A stretch of DNA of 64,000 nt from Symsagittifera roscoffensis (GCF_963678635.1 NC_087068.1:44433013-44497012), one strand, 5' to 3'. Shown: positions 1-12,680, counted from the stretch's first letter. Notes: generated by a model from the sequence alone, not told the origin. A program made the numbers and translations.

Positions 1-1855
1 CAGGCCAAATTGGGATTGGTCTTGGAAGAAGAGGTGACTGCACCTTCCGTACCAAAATCCGACAAAAGAGTGGAGTTTGGGTTGGGATTCTCGGATGAAT
101 TACTGAGAACGAGCTTGATGGCAGTGTGGGAATTGATGAGGCCATCATGGTGTCCTAGTCCCAATGCTGACTCGATATTACGGGCGTCACAAGACGTACA
201 GAGGGACTAAATGCAGACTGTAACCTGCGTGACCTTAACATCATATATAATGTGATGATAACGGCCTCTAGGAGCAACGGAGAAGATAAAGTGGAGTTGC
301 CTGGCTGGGGACCAGAAGACTGGGTCAAACCTGGTAGCTGTGGAGGTCTGGACTGTGTGAAGACCCTAGAGAAACAACACGAGCAATTGACGGTATTGTT
401 TGGGAACGTCGTGATGAAAACAAGGACAGAAACGAACTGATAGCAGATTGCCATGGAGGAACCGAGGTGAATCTAGTGACTGCACTAGGATTCTACAGCA
501 TGTTTGGTTCTCTAGAGTCACTATTGAATCTAGAACAGAGACATGAGATGGTCACAGCCATCAGTGTAGAAGTATTCCCAGGAGTTCTGCAGACTGAGCA
601 GAAGTACATAGGAAAATGGAGGGAAGCGATCGAGACGGAAATGAACATCAGATACAGTGAGACTTATTGTAGACCATCAGGAGCACGATATTTGGTGGGT
701 TCGACATTGGCTCCAATGTGCAAGAGCAGATACCCGGTACGATTCGTAGCCGTGGATGTAAAGAGTACGAGAACGATCGTGGATCAAGCCTTCTCAGTGC
801 CGAAGTGTGTGAGACTGGCGAGAATGTCCGAGAAATCTTACGAGTTGCTATGTAAGATGTTCTCAGCAGTTCCAGAGAGAACCAAGGAAGAGTTGGAATC
901 AATACTAGGAAAGAAGTTCATGGGATACGTGAGCGGGAACTTCAGTGACTTTGAGAGACAGAAACAGAGAGGATCAACTGTCACAGATTACAATACAGTA
1001 GACGAGAATGATGAAGTCCACTGAGTGATGATGGAAGTGGAACCATTACTGGAAGCTTCGGGAAAATGTAATTGGAGGAGCATCATGTTGACACATGACG
1101 AGTTTCCCTGCCACTGCTTGCTGCAGAGCTGGTGGTATCCCAAGCGTAGTAATCTGGTGTTGATCTGGGACTCTAGAGAGCTGCTCTCCATGGGTTTACC
1201 AGACTCATCACAGCCCATAACAATAGTGATAGTGAAAGTTATGATGATGATACGATGGCTGGAAGCTCACGTAAGAGAGAACAATAGACAGGAAGCGCCG
1301 ACGAGAGAACAGTTGCGGAAATTAGATTGTCTAAAAGATTTAGATCTTTTTGAGACAATGTGCAAAATTCTAAACATTCCGATGGAAGTGAAGAAGATAT
1401 GGGCAAGAAAACGATTGATGCCATGGTTCAGAGCTAACATGAATGCATGGTTGTACGAATATGCTAAAAAGCATATGTCGAAGCACGGCAGAGTGTACAG
1501 TGAATATCAGCTGGACATTGGAGCAGGAGCTTTCAAGCGAGCTCTCGTGACTCATCGGAATGCAGTGACCACCGCTGTGAAAAGAATTTCCAGGACAAGT
1601 GAACGTAGTGGAAAGGAGAAGACAGAGATGTTGAAGGAAGATTTGGAGAGAAATGTGACGTTGTGTCTCCACAACAGCTTCTGCAAGAACAGAGAATCTA
1701 ACGTGGATCCCCTACCTTGTTGCAAACAGAGGGTAGAAGAGCAGAAGTGTTGGAGGACGGCTTCCAACAGCGTCAGGATAGCTAATGACGTGTTGCAGGA
1801 TACAGAAACTGAGAGTGCAGAGTCAGTGTCGCAGGACGAGGAAATGGAACATTGA
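1..1855 (+). pseudogene. Decayed coding relic of an unrecognised (probably mobile-element) protein
   Basis: I do not recognise this family. The + strand is purine-rich and much more GC-rich than the sequence around it, and open reading passes from one frame to another: 10-210, then 252-440, then 467-1024, then 1025-1855. The last two lie in the same frame and are separated only by a TGA at 1022-1024. Between about 1200 and 1310 an acidic Ser/Asp-rich stretch reads better in another frame, so several indels are likely. The longest intact piece (roughly 1290-1855) has Trp-rich and basic segments and ends in an acidic Glu/Ser tail followed by TGA at 1853-1855. The start lies left of the window. 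Composition and decay suggest an old copy of a retroelement or DNA-virus-like element rather than a host exon. No catalytic motif was seen. Confidence 0.5.
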
Positions 1856-3339
1856 CGAATGGCCGAAAAACGAGATGCAAAAAGAGACGAAATTAGAAGA
1901 ATTTACATTTTCTAGAACTTCTAAACGACGAAAAAAGAAGAAAACAAAGGAGTGATGAAGAAAAAGTTAAAACTCAGAATTGTTTTATGTGTGTGAAAAA
2001 ACTCAAGTGAGAAACTAAGCAACCAAGTTGTAATTGAAAACGGAAACATTTAGTTGAGTTTTGAAGTTGTTGCATTTATAAATTTGCGTTTTGATTTTAG
2101 TTAAGTGGCTTTAGAGACACTTACTTACTATTTATTTAGAAAGGCTTGAGTGAAAAAGTATATTTAAATATTCCAGCCTGCATGATTGTTTTTAATCAGC
2201 TAGGAGAACTAATCACTTTGTGGTGACATGAAAGGCTTGGGTAATCTCTCGAAGAGGGAGATTGTTTCATTGTTCTTTCTAACCACAGAGTTACTTAGTT
2301 TTAATATTCAGGACAATAACAAGCGAGAAGTCCGAAGGGATGAAGCATAGTAGGATAATTTTAGCTTGTTGGTTGGCAGGACTGTCCTGCAAACCAACAT
2401 CTTTTAAATCTAGGAGAAAAAGTTTTAATCAGGACGTTGACATTGGAAATCGGAAAATATGTTTTTATCCTAGGTCATATCCTCAATGTGCAGATTAATG
2501 AAAGAATTTGAAGGCTATAGTGATGTAGTATGATGCCATTTATATTCTGCAGTGAGTCGATGTGACGTGGATAAAAGTAATTTCGTGCATTTTGTAAATT
2601 CTGTTCGATGACACTGTGCCTATTTTACGAACTTTGCGAGATTCAATGAGGACATTGACCGGACTGTCCGGGGAGTATGTGACATTCGACCAGAATGGAT
2701 CAAAATGCAGATTCAGCATATTCGAAATTTTAGCAGTGAACCTTCCGAATTGGCGATTTTGAGGGAATAAGAGCTTTATTGGAACGATTGGCAAAACGGT
2801 GAGGGCTAGAATGTTCTGGTATTTTAAAATTTTAAAAATTCGAATTATGACGTCATATTACTGAGAAACGTCAGAAACGGCCATTTTGGCAGAAACGTCG
2901 AAGAAGGACACAACAACGATAGTTGCGACGACGACAACAACGAGAAAATTGAGAATCGGAATCAGAGAAAAGCAGAAGTAGCAGAAACCGCTCCAAGTTG
3001 CAACTATTGTGTCGCTACAATAGTTGCAAGGCAGTTGCTAACAACAGTGAGGGGTGGAAACCAGCCTTCCGGGTTACAGATAAATCAAGCTTAACGTGCT
3101 TGATTCAGTGGATTCGAGAATCAGGAGGGGTTTCGGGGCTGGAACTTTTATCATCTTATATGAACTTTTAGCTTCCCTGGCATGTCCTGATTTGAATTTA
3201 ACTAACATCTGAATTCATTTTGCTAGAATGAGAAGCTAGGAGTTGGGGGAAAGGGTTGATCCATCTTCGATGGAGATGATGATTTTTATCTACTGAACAA
3301 AAACAATAATAATTCAATAAGTAGTAGTAGCCCTGTTTT
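1856..3339. other. Non-coding sequence between two element relics
   Basis: No coding frame is supported. The first 200 bases continue the purine-rich composition of the upstream relic and may be its 3' untranslated part. At 2875-3060 lies a GC-richer stretch with repeated 'gttgc/gcaac' words (for example aacaatagttgcgacgac) and inverted AGTTGCAACTATTG-type words that can fold on themselves. It could be the terminal region of the upstream element, but I could not find a second terminal repeat in the window. Confidence 0.35.
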
Positions 3340-3519
3340 TAGGAGTGACCTCGTGGTCTGGAGATACTGAGACCCAGCCATGAGCTCACTATTTCTGCAT
3401 GTATTTCAGTTAATTTGAGTGTTTTGACCGAGGCCGAAAGCAGTAACGTTTTTTTTGTCGACCCGATGTTGGAAAGACCACCGAAAGTACTGGCTTGGTA
3501 GAGACGGTGAAAAACATGC

Positions 3520-5990
3520 AAAGCTCTGTTTAGACGTTAGCCAGTCGTCTTAGGACTTAGTTTTGTTCTCCGTCGATATGTATCTTCCGGGCGAATGTTA
3601 CATTGATAGCAAATGGGTAAAATACGTAAAGTCAAAAGGGCAGCAACATAATTATCTCTCCCAGAAACCCATTTTACAGCTTTCTTGTTTGTGAGATTTT
3701 TCCATTTTTTTGAGCAAAGTCATTTTTGGGTTCCAGACACATGAGTTATACAAAAGAATACTTTGAACACAGGCAACATACACAGATAACTTCGTCTTTA
3801 TCGGGGCGCTAAAAGGAACAGTCCGTTTGATATAATGAAAGCTCCGCATGCTTTTGCCCAAATTAATATTGATATGGTTGTTCCAATTAAGGTCTGGACA
3901 TAAATTGACACCCAAATCTTGAACCGAATTGGATATAGTTATGGCAGTATCATTAAAAAAGTGACATTTGTGAGTAACACAGTTTTGCTGGGGTGAAAAG
4001 TTAAACCATTATCCTTGACCCAATTTGCAGCTGAGTTAGTATCGTTTTGGAATAACTCGGATCTAGATTTTGAGAAAAGCTTTAAATCGTCTGCAAAAAG
4101 GTAACAACTGGACGAATTCACACAATCAGGTAAATCATTAATAAAAAAAATTAAAAATAACAAAGGGACCAAAATACTGCCCTGTGGTACACCACTGGGA
4201 ACAGCAGTACAGGACGAAAGAAAAGTATTTATGCGGACTCTCTGAGTGCGACCTGAAAGATACGAAGAAAGTAACTCAATAAACGCATCATCAAAACCAA
4301 AAGCGCGTAGTTTGAATAATAACTTATTGTGTGACACAGTGTCAAATGCTTCTTGAACATCAAAATAAACAGAATAATAATCAATATTACCATCACAAGA
4401 GCTGTACACTTTTTCAATGTAGTCTAATAGCTGAGTAAACGTACTGCGCCGGCATCTAAATCCGTGCTGTGCATTCGAGAGTTCGTTACGAACATGGTTG
4501 TAAATAAAATTAAAAATGATCTTCTCTAGAACGAGAGACAATCGGGGTAAAATACTAATGCCTCTGTAGTTACACACATCAATTTTACTGCCAGATTTGA
4601 AAGAAGGTATAACATACGCTTGTTTCCAAATATTTGGCCAGAGACGCGTAGAAATAATGCAAGTAAAAAGAACGTAAACAAGCGGCGCTAAAATATTGGC
4701 ACAGTTTCTAATAATGAAAGGGGGGATACCATCAGCTGCAACCGAGGCAGTGTCCGGAATTTTCTTTAAAAGCAGTTCAACATCACTGGAACTAAAATTG
4801 ACTTCATCTAATTTAATACAAGTGTCTTCGCTCACTTCAGGCATCGGCGTAAAAAACCGCTCCGGTTTAAAAACCGAAGATAAAAACGTATTGAATAAAT
4901 TTGTTTTGCAATGGTCGTTTGACGCTTTTACTGACATGTAAGTAATTTCAGCAGGTAGCATACCACCACCAGATAAATTTTTAAGAAGTTTGTAACAATT
5001 ATTTGTATCAAGAGTTTCAAAATTAGATATTAATATTAATTTGTCAAGCTCAACGGACTCCATAAGGGTAGCCTGCAAATCACCAAGCTTGTGAGAGCTA
5101 AGTAACCCAACAGACTTTAACCGTCTCTTCTCAGTAGCAACCGTATTAGTGACGTGAACAGAGTGGCTAGAAAAATGAAACGATAAAAGCTTCCTTTTCT
5201 TGCGCTTGACATTAACAGACATGTAAACTGCATTTATTAGGATGTTGTACCAACTATCAAAAAAAGGTTGAGCATTGTACAACATTTGATAATAGTACAA
5301 AAGAAAATTGTTGAAATACATCAGACCAAGGTCAAAATTAGAAAGATTAAAACTGCCTTGAGAGTAAACGGGAACATCGCAGGAACTGGATGCCCGTTCG
5401 TTGTAATTAATTTGAATGTTGACAGAAATTGGATAATGATCCGAACAAAAAGTGCTGGAAAGGACAGATACAGAGCAAAGATTTGGACAGTTAGTAACAA
5501 AAATGTCTAAAACATTGCCGTTAATATGAGTACTGTTCTCGACTAACTGAGCGTCATTAAACTGTTCAAACAAATCAATGATTGAATTTGAATAGTCTGA
5601 ACAAGCGGTATAAGACGTCCAACAGATATCTGGGGAATTAAAGTGGCCGCAAATACAAATAAAGCCATCAGGATGCCTAGCAGCAAATCTACTAGTATTT
5701 GATAAAATACACGAGTTGAGCACATTACTCTGAATGCGGTACTCGGAAGAAACTGGTGGTTGTAAATAGTAACAACAAGCAAAGGGGGGTCGGATTTGAC
5801 AATACAACAACAAGCAAAATCGTAATCAGCGCTAGTAAAATTGTAAGCGGAATACTGGGAGCAAGATTTGTACACAATTGCACCTCCACCATGAATACCA
5901 TTTTGCCTATTGTTTTGTGATATAACAGTATAACCACAGTCAGGAAGGATATATTAACAGTAGTATCCAGCCAGGTCTCTGAAGGTATAG
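3520..5990 (-). pseudogene. LINE ORF2: AP-endonuclease + reverse transcriptase, frameshifted
   Basis: This encoded the endonuclease/reverse transcriptase that nicks target DNA and copies LINE RNA. The N-terminal endonuclease starts with an ETWLD box and a GIHGGGAIVYK stretch (about 5970-5845) spread over two frames. The body is open from 5813 to 3939 and contains the later endonuclease motif GHFNSPDICW, the RT block NYRGISILP, the catalytic region YFDVQEAFDTVSH, the PSGVPQGSIL box and YLFADDLK (FADD at 4086-4097). The C-terminal DLGV-like and VWNP segments continue in another frame at 3915-3652. At least three frameshifts separate these parts. The first catalytic Asp and FADD are retained, so inactivation is by frame disruption. 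It lies directly downstream of the ORF1 relic on the same strand. Confidence 0.85.
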
Positions 5991-6093
5991 AAATTCAGGA
6001 TTGTAAACAGATAGAAAGTTAACACAGTCTAATCGTTTTTTGTACACTCGCCATACTGCGAATGTTCCACACAATAATACTAATGTCTGATAG

Positions 6094-6905
6094 TCAAGAC
6101 TGGATAATAATTTCTACGTTGTTATGGAAAACCTTCAGATTTTTGATTTTTAGCACAACTTTAGGAGTTCCATTTTGCATGAGCTCCCAGCGTTTTTTCA
6201 AAACACGCTTTATCAAAATAACCTCTTCTTTTGAAAGCGATTTGCTAATATAGACTGGGTTATCATAATTCCGAAGTTTATATCCTTTTGTCAAGCATTT
6301 CCTAGCATTCCATTCATTGGAAAATTTAACAATAAGGGACCGAGGGCGATCTGATTGTTCATTAAAGGGACCAAGCCGTTTTACCAGATTAATGTTGTTT
6401 TTATCCCATTCACCGAGTGTTTCTAGAATATTCTTTAAATGTTCATCATCGTGTTCCAAACGCTTTGCATTGGACAAGTTTGTAAGTTCAGGTATATTCA
6501 TTACGTTTATCAATGCTGTCCATATTATGAATGGCAGAAGAGGGTGGCACTGGGGGGCCCAAGTGTCCCCGATCGGGCACTGGGTCTGCACGATTAACTT
6601 CAGTTGTAACTTTTTCAACCACAACAATCAATTGCTCAGAAATAGTTTCAGCAATAATTTCTTTCAATTTTGCAACTGTACTTTGCAGCAAAAAAGAAGT
6701 AACTTAGCTTGTTTAGCATTTTGAGGTATGAGTTCGACAGGAAGTCCTGAGCAGGAATTGTGAAACCAAGCCTCGCAAATATCGCACTGTTCACCGGAAG
6801 CTGTTCACCGGAAGATCCACTGTTCACCGGAAGCCCCACTGCCTTTCGCAAACTTCGCACACGAGTCTTCTCCAGCTAGAGTCGAGCCAGATCTGCCACG
6901 TCGAG
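6094..6905 (-). pseudogene. LINE ORF1: PHD-type finger and RRM-like RNA-binding protein, broken
   Basis: ORF1 proteins of this LINE group coat the element RNA. The C-terminal part (6490-6094) reads GEWDKNNINLVKRLGPFNE, then RPRSLIVKF and the KSLSKEE segment, the pattern of LINE RRM/CTD modules. The N-terminal part carries CDICEAWFHNSCSGLP (about 6790-6743), a PHD-like Cys/His finger in a different frame from the C-terminal part. Just upstream, a 12-base unit (ccggtgaacag-like) is present three times at 6784-6836 and brings a stop into the reading frame, so the finger is interrupted by a local repeat expansion. The gene precedes ORF2 on the - strand. Confidence 0.7.
6784..6836. repeat. Three-copy short tandem repeat inside LINE ORF1
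   Basis: The motif tgttcaccggaag occurs three times, with spacers of different length, within the ORF1 finger region. The spacing breaks frame. Confidence 0.7.
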
Positions 6906-7059
6906 CACCAGCCATTCAAACCGGAAACTATTTAATAAGTTTATCACAACAATTAGGCTTAAAGTTAATATTAGTGAGGAAGTCAGATTAGTTACTCATG
7001 TTTGAATAAAATGAGACGACGTTATTACATCAATCAAATCCTCAATTTAAGAAAATAAT

Positions 7060-7692
7060 CAGAAGTTCAAAAATATCGAGGTTACAGCCAGGAGTACCTT
7101 CATCACATTATCCAGCCAAAATCCTCAAAAGTTACTAGAAAAAGTTAGTAAAGTATACTGTGGATAGAAGTAAAGAGAGTCAGATGGTTGGGAATCAAGC
7201 TAACCAGATTGAGAAAACTAATACCTGCACAAAATATACCGGAGTTTAAAAAGAATCAAAAAGACTGATCTGATATGAGGCTACGGGTCTATCATATACA
7301 TATATTAAGCTGGGTTTTTGTTCCCTTTGCTCTATAGATATAAAATTTCTTCGAAAGTGAAGTACTTTTTATCATTAATAGTGCCGGGTACACAGGCAGT
7401 GTTCGCAACCTATATTGTGAGGGAGATTCTCTGCTTAAACAAACTGTCTGTCCTGGGTTCCTCGGTACACGTGCAGAAGTTGTTACAAAATTTATCCAGA
7501 AACATCTGTGCTAGGGCCCTCGACACCATGAACTTCAAAAGCTATTGATTGAAAAATACATCCATCATTAGTTAAATCTCTATTTTTGTCACATTTTTGA
7601 TCTTCCATCTCTGCCGTTCCGGGGTTAAAAACAGAGCTTGCGTGTACTCTACTAGGGGCTAGGAATTCAACTACCGTTACATCCCACAGGTG
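7060..7692 (-). pseudogene. 3' end of a second LINE family, copy A (C-terminal endonuclease-like domain plus 3' UTR)
   Basis: On the - strand, 7692-7500 reads LWDVTVVEFLAPSR, then an acidic linker, then a FEVHGVEGPST segment. After a frame change it reads TEEPRTDSLFKQRISL and VANTACVPGTIN. This is the characteristic C-terminal region (WDVT.VD.LAPS ... ET.G..G ... QRIS.A.Q.GNA..V.GT) of a class of invertebrate LINE polyproteins carrying a restriction-like endonuclease fold. Positions 7300-7060 are then the 3' UTR, which aligns with copy B at 8890-8680. In-frame stops and a frameshift show decay. Family assignment is from memory of the motif, not a search. Confidence 0.65.
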
Positions 7693-8099
7693 TCGTGATT
7701 CTTAATCAGAAAGAATGTAAATGGAGGCGAGACTTTTCTTTATAAGGGCATTCAAATTTGAAAGCCTAGAGATTCTCCCTGCCATTTTGATAGTCAAGGG
7801 GTTTTGACTGAGATATAAAACAGATATATGGAGGAAAAACAAAAATTCTTAAATTAATATGTAAAAAAAAACATAAAAACAATCTAACGAAAACAACAAA
7901 AAAAGAAAATTGAACTATTTAAACAAAAAAAGTTTACTAAAACTAGTATTGAATTCCCTCCGTTCGTTGTTCAAATGTAAAAAAAAACGAAAATTGTAGA
8001 GAACTCTTTATGCAAGACATTTTGATCCAAAATGTTTCGTGTTTCAAACGTCTCATGAGTTTTCACGGTTTTTGCGGTATTGTAACAAAGTATTGAGGT

Positions 8100-8235
8100 A
8101 TTGTAACAAATTATTGAGGTATTGACTGGGTTTGGTATTGGTATTGGTATTGGTAAAGATGATTCAGTTCGATATTGGTATTGGTAGTGGTATTGAGGCC
8201 TTGGTGTTGGTTTTGTGGTGTTGGCATTCGTATTG
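8100..8235. repeat. Microsatellite-like (TTGGTA)n tract
   Basis: Repeated ggtattggtattggtattgg words, partly degenerate, preceded by two copies of a ttgaggtattgtaacaaa phrase. Adjacent open frames on both strands reflect the repeat and are not annotated. Confidence 0.75.
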
Positions 8236-8679
8236 GTATTTCATTTCCTGAAGACAGAACATGCCATCCATCTTCGGTCAAACTCATCAGCGTAAAATTT
8301 ACTACAGAGTTTGAATTCAAGAAATTGCCAATCAAATTACCACGGCAACCGAAGACTCTTGTAGAATGTCGGATGAAAGGTCGACCTCCCATTGTATTAA
8401 GACTGAAAAACGACATTATTAAGACCAAATTTACTCGACACTGAGACAACATTTTTTTAAAGCTTAGAAATACGACCAACGGGTCTTAACGTTAATCATA
8501 GCACAATCAACCTTCTCAGCGCTTTCCTTGGTTAGTCAAGATTGACTGGCTAACATTTCCCTTCAGAACAGAATGAGAAACAAAAAACTATAATTAGCAT
8601 AACTTGATCGCAGTTTTCAGAAAAAAAATCAAAACGACGAAATAAAATGTACTCAGTTTTGCAAAAAAAAATAAAACGT

Positions 8680-9131
8680 ATCATAAAAACCAAGCTACAG
8701 TCAGAAGTCTCTTCATCACATATTCCAGTCAACATTCTAGGAATTTTCTAGACATGGAAGAGTATCGTAGAACGTGAATAGAGGTAGAGAGTCAGATGAA
8801 AAAGATTCAAGCCAACCAGATTGGAAAAACTAACATCTGCCGGAACAAACGGATCTGAAAGAAACCCAAAAGGTTGACCTGATATTGAGTTCCTTTAGAA
8901 AAATCTGTTGCTAGGGCCGGCATCACCCTCGACTTCAAAGTTTAATGGCCGAAAAATATATTCATCAATAACTAAAGATCTATATTTATCAGTTACACCA
9001 TCTTCCTCCTCGGTCGTCACCGTTCCGAGGATAAATATTGAGTCTGCGCTTATTCTACTAGGGGCTAGGGAGTCGACTACCGTTACATCCCGCAGGATTT
9101 GCCTACCAACAGCCCATGGGTCGAACGTCAA
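8680..9131 (-). pseudogene. 3' end of the second LINE family, copy B
   Basis: The - strand frame from 9131 to 8895 reads MTFDPWAVGRQILRDVTVVD, then SLAPSR, an acidic stretch, then KYRSLVIDEYIFRPLNFEVE. It matches copy A (7692-7500) in both motif and position and extends further upstream through the DPWAVGRQ block that precedes the WDVTVVD box in these proteins. The stop follows at 8895-8897, and 8890-8680 is the 3' UTR, also shared with copy A (caaccagattggaaaaactaa versus ctaaccagattgagaaaacta). Two same-strand 3' ends 1.4 kb apart indicate two independent truncated insertions or a local duplication. Confidence 0.65.
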
Positions 9132-9719
9132 AAGGTGTGGTCGCTTCTGAACCGTACTGTAGAGGTATCGTGACGATCATTCATTTCTACAGTTCTTGTT
9201 CTTACATAAAGTATGGAAATAAGAAATTAAAAATGTTATTTCAAACGTTATTTTAGACATCATCATATTAAAGTTTTTTTTAAGTTTTATCAGGGGTTTG
9301 CACACAAAAATATAGTTTCTGCAAGCTAAAGCAATTAGCAAAAAGCTCAACTTTTTCTGTGTTTGGGCATCAGTCATAACTTTTCCGGTTTCAGTATATT
9401 TTTATGGTCACCTTCTCATAGTCGTCGGCCAGATTTTCATCATCTAAAAACCAAACGTTTAATTAAAATTACCAGTTTTTTAGTAGCTACTGATTTATTT
9501 CAGCTAACAATGGCCAAGTTTTGGCATGCTTTGCTTTGTTTTGTCCTCTGAAATAACGATAGAATTTACGTTTAAGAATTAACTCGGTTTAGTGTTAACG
9601 CAAGGAGTACAATTGTATGACTCCCGGCGGTTAAATTAAACGTGATTTAACGTAGTTTCTTTATTGAGCGAGCTAAATGCTATACTAAAAAATAATTTAA
9701 GTAATTAATAGCAAGCGGT

Positions 9720-10185
9720 TGCAGATTTTTATCTATTCTTATGATGGTGATATCCTTTGCTCCAAAAAAATGCCTAAGGATTTGGTGACTTTATCTTCCC
9801 ATAAATGGTTTAGGAGCATGGTAAGCGACTCAAAGCAATTGAGCCCCTCATTGCCATTTGGATTTTTAATCAGGTCAATAAAAACTAGCGGAACAATATT
9901 GTCCGAACCTATTCCAAAACCATTTGGAAATGACACAATTGACTTTTTAATCATAGAACTCAGTTACGAAAAATTATTGGCTTTCCGGGTTTGAGGCACT
10001 TATATTCAGCCTTTGTTGGGTGCTTAGATGCCAATTTGTTATTGTTAGGAGTCAAAAAGCGTGCGATCTTGTCATTTGGAGTGGTTAGCCCTATTTCCCT
10101 CCTCCTATTTTCCTCATCGAGTTTGCTTTTAGTTTTAACATCTGCTTCTGTCTGCGGTTTACACAGTGAGGATTATAGGCAGTAA
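9720..10185 (-). pseudogene. Internal fragment of the second LINE family, copy C (region before the RT core)
   Basis: On the - strand, 10125-9985 reads IARFLTPNNNKLASKHPT and KAEYKCLKPGKP, then in another frame 9954-9739 reads FIDLIKNPNGNEGLNCFESL followed by TMLLNHLWEDKV. These correspond to the 'L..KHP.AP' and 'G.DG.RP.HL..L...GL...L..L.N..L.GKVP' segments that lie upstream of the reverse-transcriptase core in the LINE polyproteins whose C-terminus is seen in copies A and B. One frameshift near 9985 and a stop are present. It is probably a separate 5' and 3' truncated relic of the same family. Confidence 0.55.
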
Positions 10186-10189
10186 AACA

Positions 10190-12680
10190 ACATTGAAATT
10201 AATTTTATGTTGAATATAAAGATCATGGCTGTCGTTGTTTACAACCAGTTCTTTTGGGTGGTTCCAGAAAAAAAAATCAACCAAAATGTAATATTACTTA
10301 CATTGCAGAAAAATCATTCGTTTTGTCCGAAAGATTTTCTGCCAAGAAAACAGTTAGACGGTTGTGTAATCTTTTATCAGAACGGTTGATGAAACAAGTA
10401 AAAAACTGTGGTCATTAAAAATTCGTAAATTTGTACATCGTCAGGACAAAAAATTACAAAAGCGAACAATTGCTTAGCACCACTCGCATTAAATGCACAA
10501 TCAGATGAAAGCAGCATGGCGCTAGAAAAGTAGCACTTAGATCTTTGGAGGATGTTTTAGTTGCAAAAAAAAACTTTATAAAAAAAACTTCTCACTTGAT
10601 GTTTAAAATGATATAAAAGTTCCCAGGGGCTGATTTCGAGTACTCAAATTATATTGCTAGAATAAGATGGGGCACTACCTAAAATTCAGGTAAAAAAAGC
10701 CGAGAAAATTGAAACCAATCGCCAGAAATTAAAAACTTTACCAAAAAAAGAATCGGCGCATAAAAAACATTGAGAAATTTATGTGATGCCCCCGTATTAT
10801 CTGGGGTAGTTGTAGAAGTATTGTAAGCAAAAAAAACAGCATACATCAAAAACTAAATCATTAACTCGATACCGTTGAAATTGTGAATTAAACATACCTT
10901 TCGCACAATTTTAGTGCATCTCCAGAATTAAAAATCAAACTAAAAATTACAGAGTAATCCAAATTCATAAAAACTGTAAAACACATTATTCACAAAAAGT
11001 AATTTAATCAACTTAAGAGTAATTATCAATTATGCAACCTTTTTTTAAAATCTTCATCCAAAATTTTGTTCTTCTTTTTAGAGTGTTCTTCTTTTTCCTA
11101 GTTTTCTAATCTGTGCAAAGACTTTGTACGACACTACTTAACAAAGTTTCCCATTTTGACTCACAGAAAAACCTTCACACATATTCGCCACCGCTACTTC
11201 TTCTGCCGCTGCTTTCAATATAAAGGTTTAAACTAAATTCTTTTTGTCTGATCTACCCGCTCATTGCTTCGACGATCCGGAAAAGGATCCAGAAACGTTC
11301 CTTTCAAATCGTTGAAATTGACAACAACTGTTCATTCCGCAATGCTGAAAAAGACAAAAACAAAGTTTGCTTCTTTGCTGGTGCAATAATGCCTACAATC
11401 CAGCTGGAAAATACCAACTATCAGACAAACGAGAATTGCTTCAATGCAATTTGTAGATCTATGACTTGACGTGGTTCTCCGAAACTAAGTCTTCCCGATC
11501 AAGCAACATACTCTGCCGCCGCACGTAAACAAGTTATGAAAAAACCTCGAAAATCATTAAAGATAAAATAGCACAAAAGATTCAACAGAACTAAATTGAC
11601 TCTATCTTAATACACAAACTGCTCCTCACTTTGGTGGGGTGTGGGAGCTTCATCTTTCGGATATTCCACAAAATTCTATTGAATTTAGTATCGCAGAGAT
11701 TTTCCAGGAATCTTTTTTGAGGGCAGCCTAATAAAAAAGAGGCTTTTTCAAATAAGTTTCAGTGCTATTTTGCTCTTCATTACCACGCTAAGGTCAATTT
11801 TGTAGCAAAACAAAAAATTGTCGGTTCACGCGTCTGGATGATAGGAATATAATTTTTGAGTGTTTAGAGATTTTTCAATAAGCTCCAAATGTTTATGATC
11901 TTATAAAAAGGCGAAATATTATTTTATTATTGGATTCCTGCCACAAACGTGTTTTAGCCGTTCAAGGGACTCCAAATATTGGACGCTGGATTCCAAATAT
12001 TATTGTTTGACTCCGCGGTCAATTTGGTAGTTTTGTTGCTGGAGTCAACAATTTGTCAGTGAATTCCGCAGTTTTTTTTTCCAGTAACTCAATTTTAATA
12101 TCAAGTCTTTATATCGAAGAGTAGCCCTAAAAACAGACCGCTGGTTAAATATCAGACCAACAACGCTAGAACCAGTACATCTTGTCACTTTTGCTTTGGA
12201 AAATGTGAAATGTTTTTGGCCCAATATTATCTTTGTTTGGCCCAATACCTTCTAGAAGAGAAAGAAGTTTTTTTTATTATCCAAACAAAGTAACTGGTAT
12301 GGATAGCTATATAACAAATAGTTCTTGATTTACCAAATGCATGCTGTAGTAAAGGAGTGAAACGCAAACAATGGACACAGGGAAAGCAAAAAAAATCAAG
12401 AGGACAAAACTTGAAAAATTTGAAAGCAAAAATCAGAGTTCATGCTCGTTGTACTTCTGATAACCGGCAATAGCTATATGAAAGTTTTGATTCAAATTAT
12501 TTAAGTTTCTGTGGTATTCAAACAATTTACTCTTAGAAAATTGGTGAAAAAAAATCATAGAAAACTACTAAAAAATATCATCACAAATTATCATAACAGA
12601 ATATACTCAGAGAACTTTTTTTGTTTCCTTCTGTTCATCAATCTTCTCCAACTGTCAGTTACTCAAACTTTTATTGCATA
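10190..12680. other. AT-rich non-coding stretch with a GC-richer island
   Basis: No frame is convincing. The island at about 11160-11720 is less AT-rich and contains fragments that look faintly coding but no recognisable domain. It may be an old element. The remainder is A/T-run sequence. Confidence 0.4.

Larger units (their letters stand above)
3340..6905 (-). mobile_element. Degenerate non-LTR retrotransposon (jockey/CR1-like LINE), nearly full length
   Basis: The relic reads from right to left: ORF1 (about 6905-6094) with a PHD-type finger and an RRM-like C-terminal region, then ORF2 (about 5990-3520) with an apurinic-type endonuclease and a reverse transcriptase. Both ORFs carry frameshifts, so the copy is dead. 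The 5' boundary near 6905 is set by the loss of recognisable coding sequence. The 3' boundary near 3340 is uncertain. Domain order, the FADD reverse-transcriptase box and the PHD in ORF1 fit the jockey/CR1 branch of LINEs. I see no target-site duplication. Confidence 0.8.

Noticed and set aside
8111-8479. 122-codon - strand and 89-codon + strand ORFs
   Set aside because: They run across a microsatellite and share sequence on both strands without any recognisable domain.
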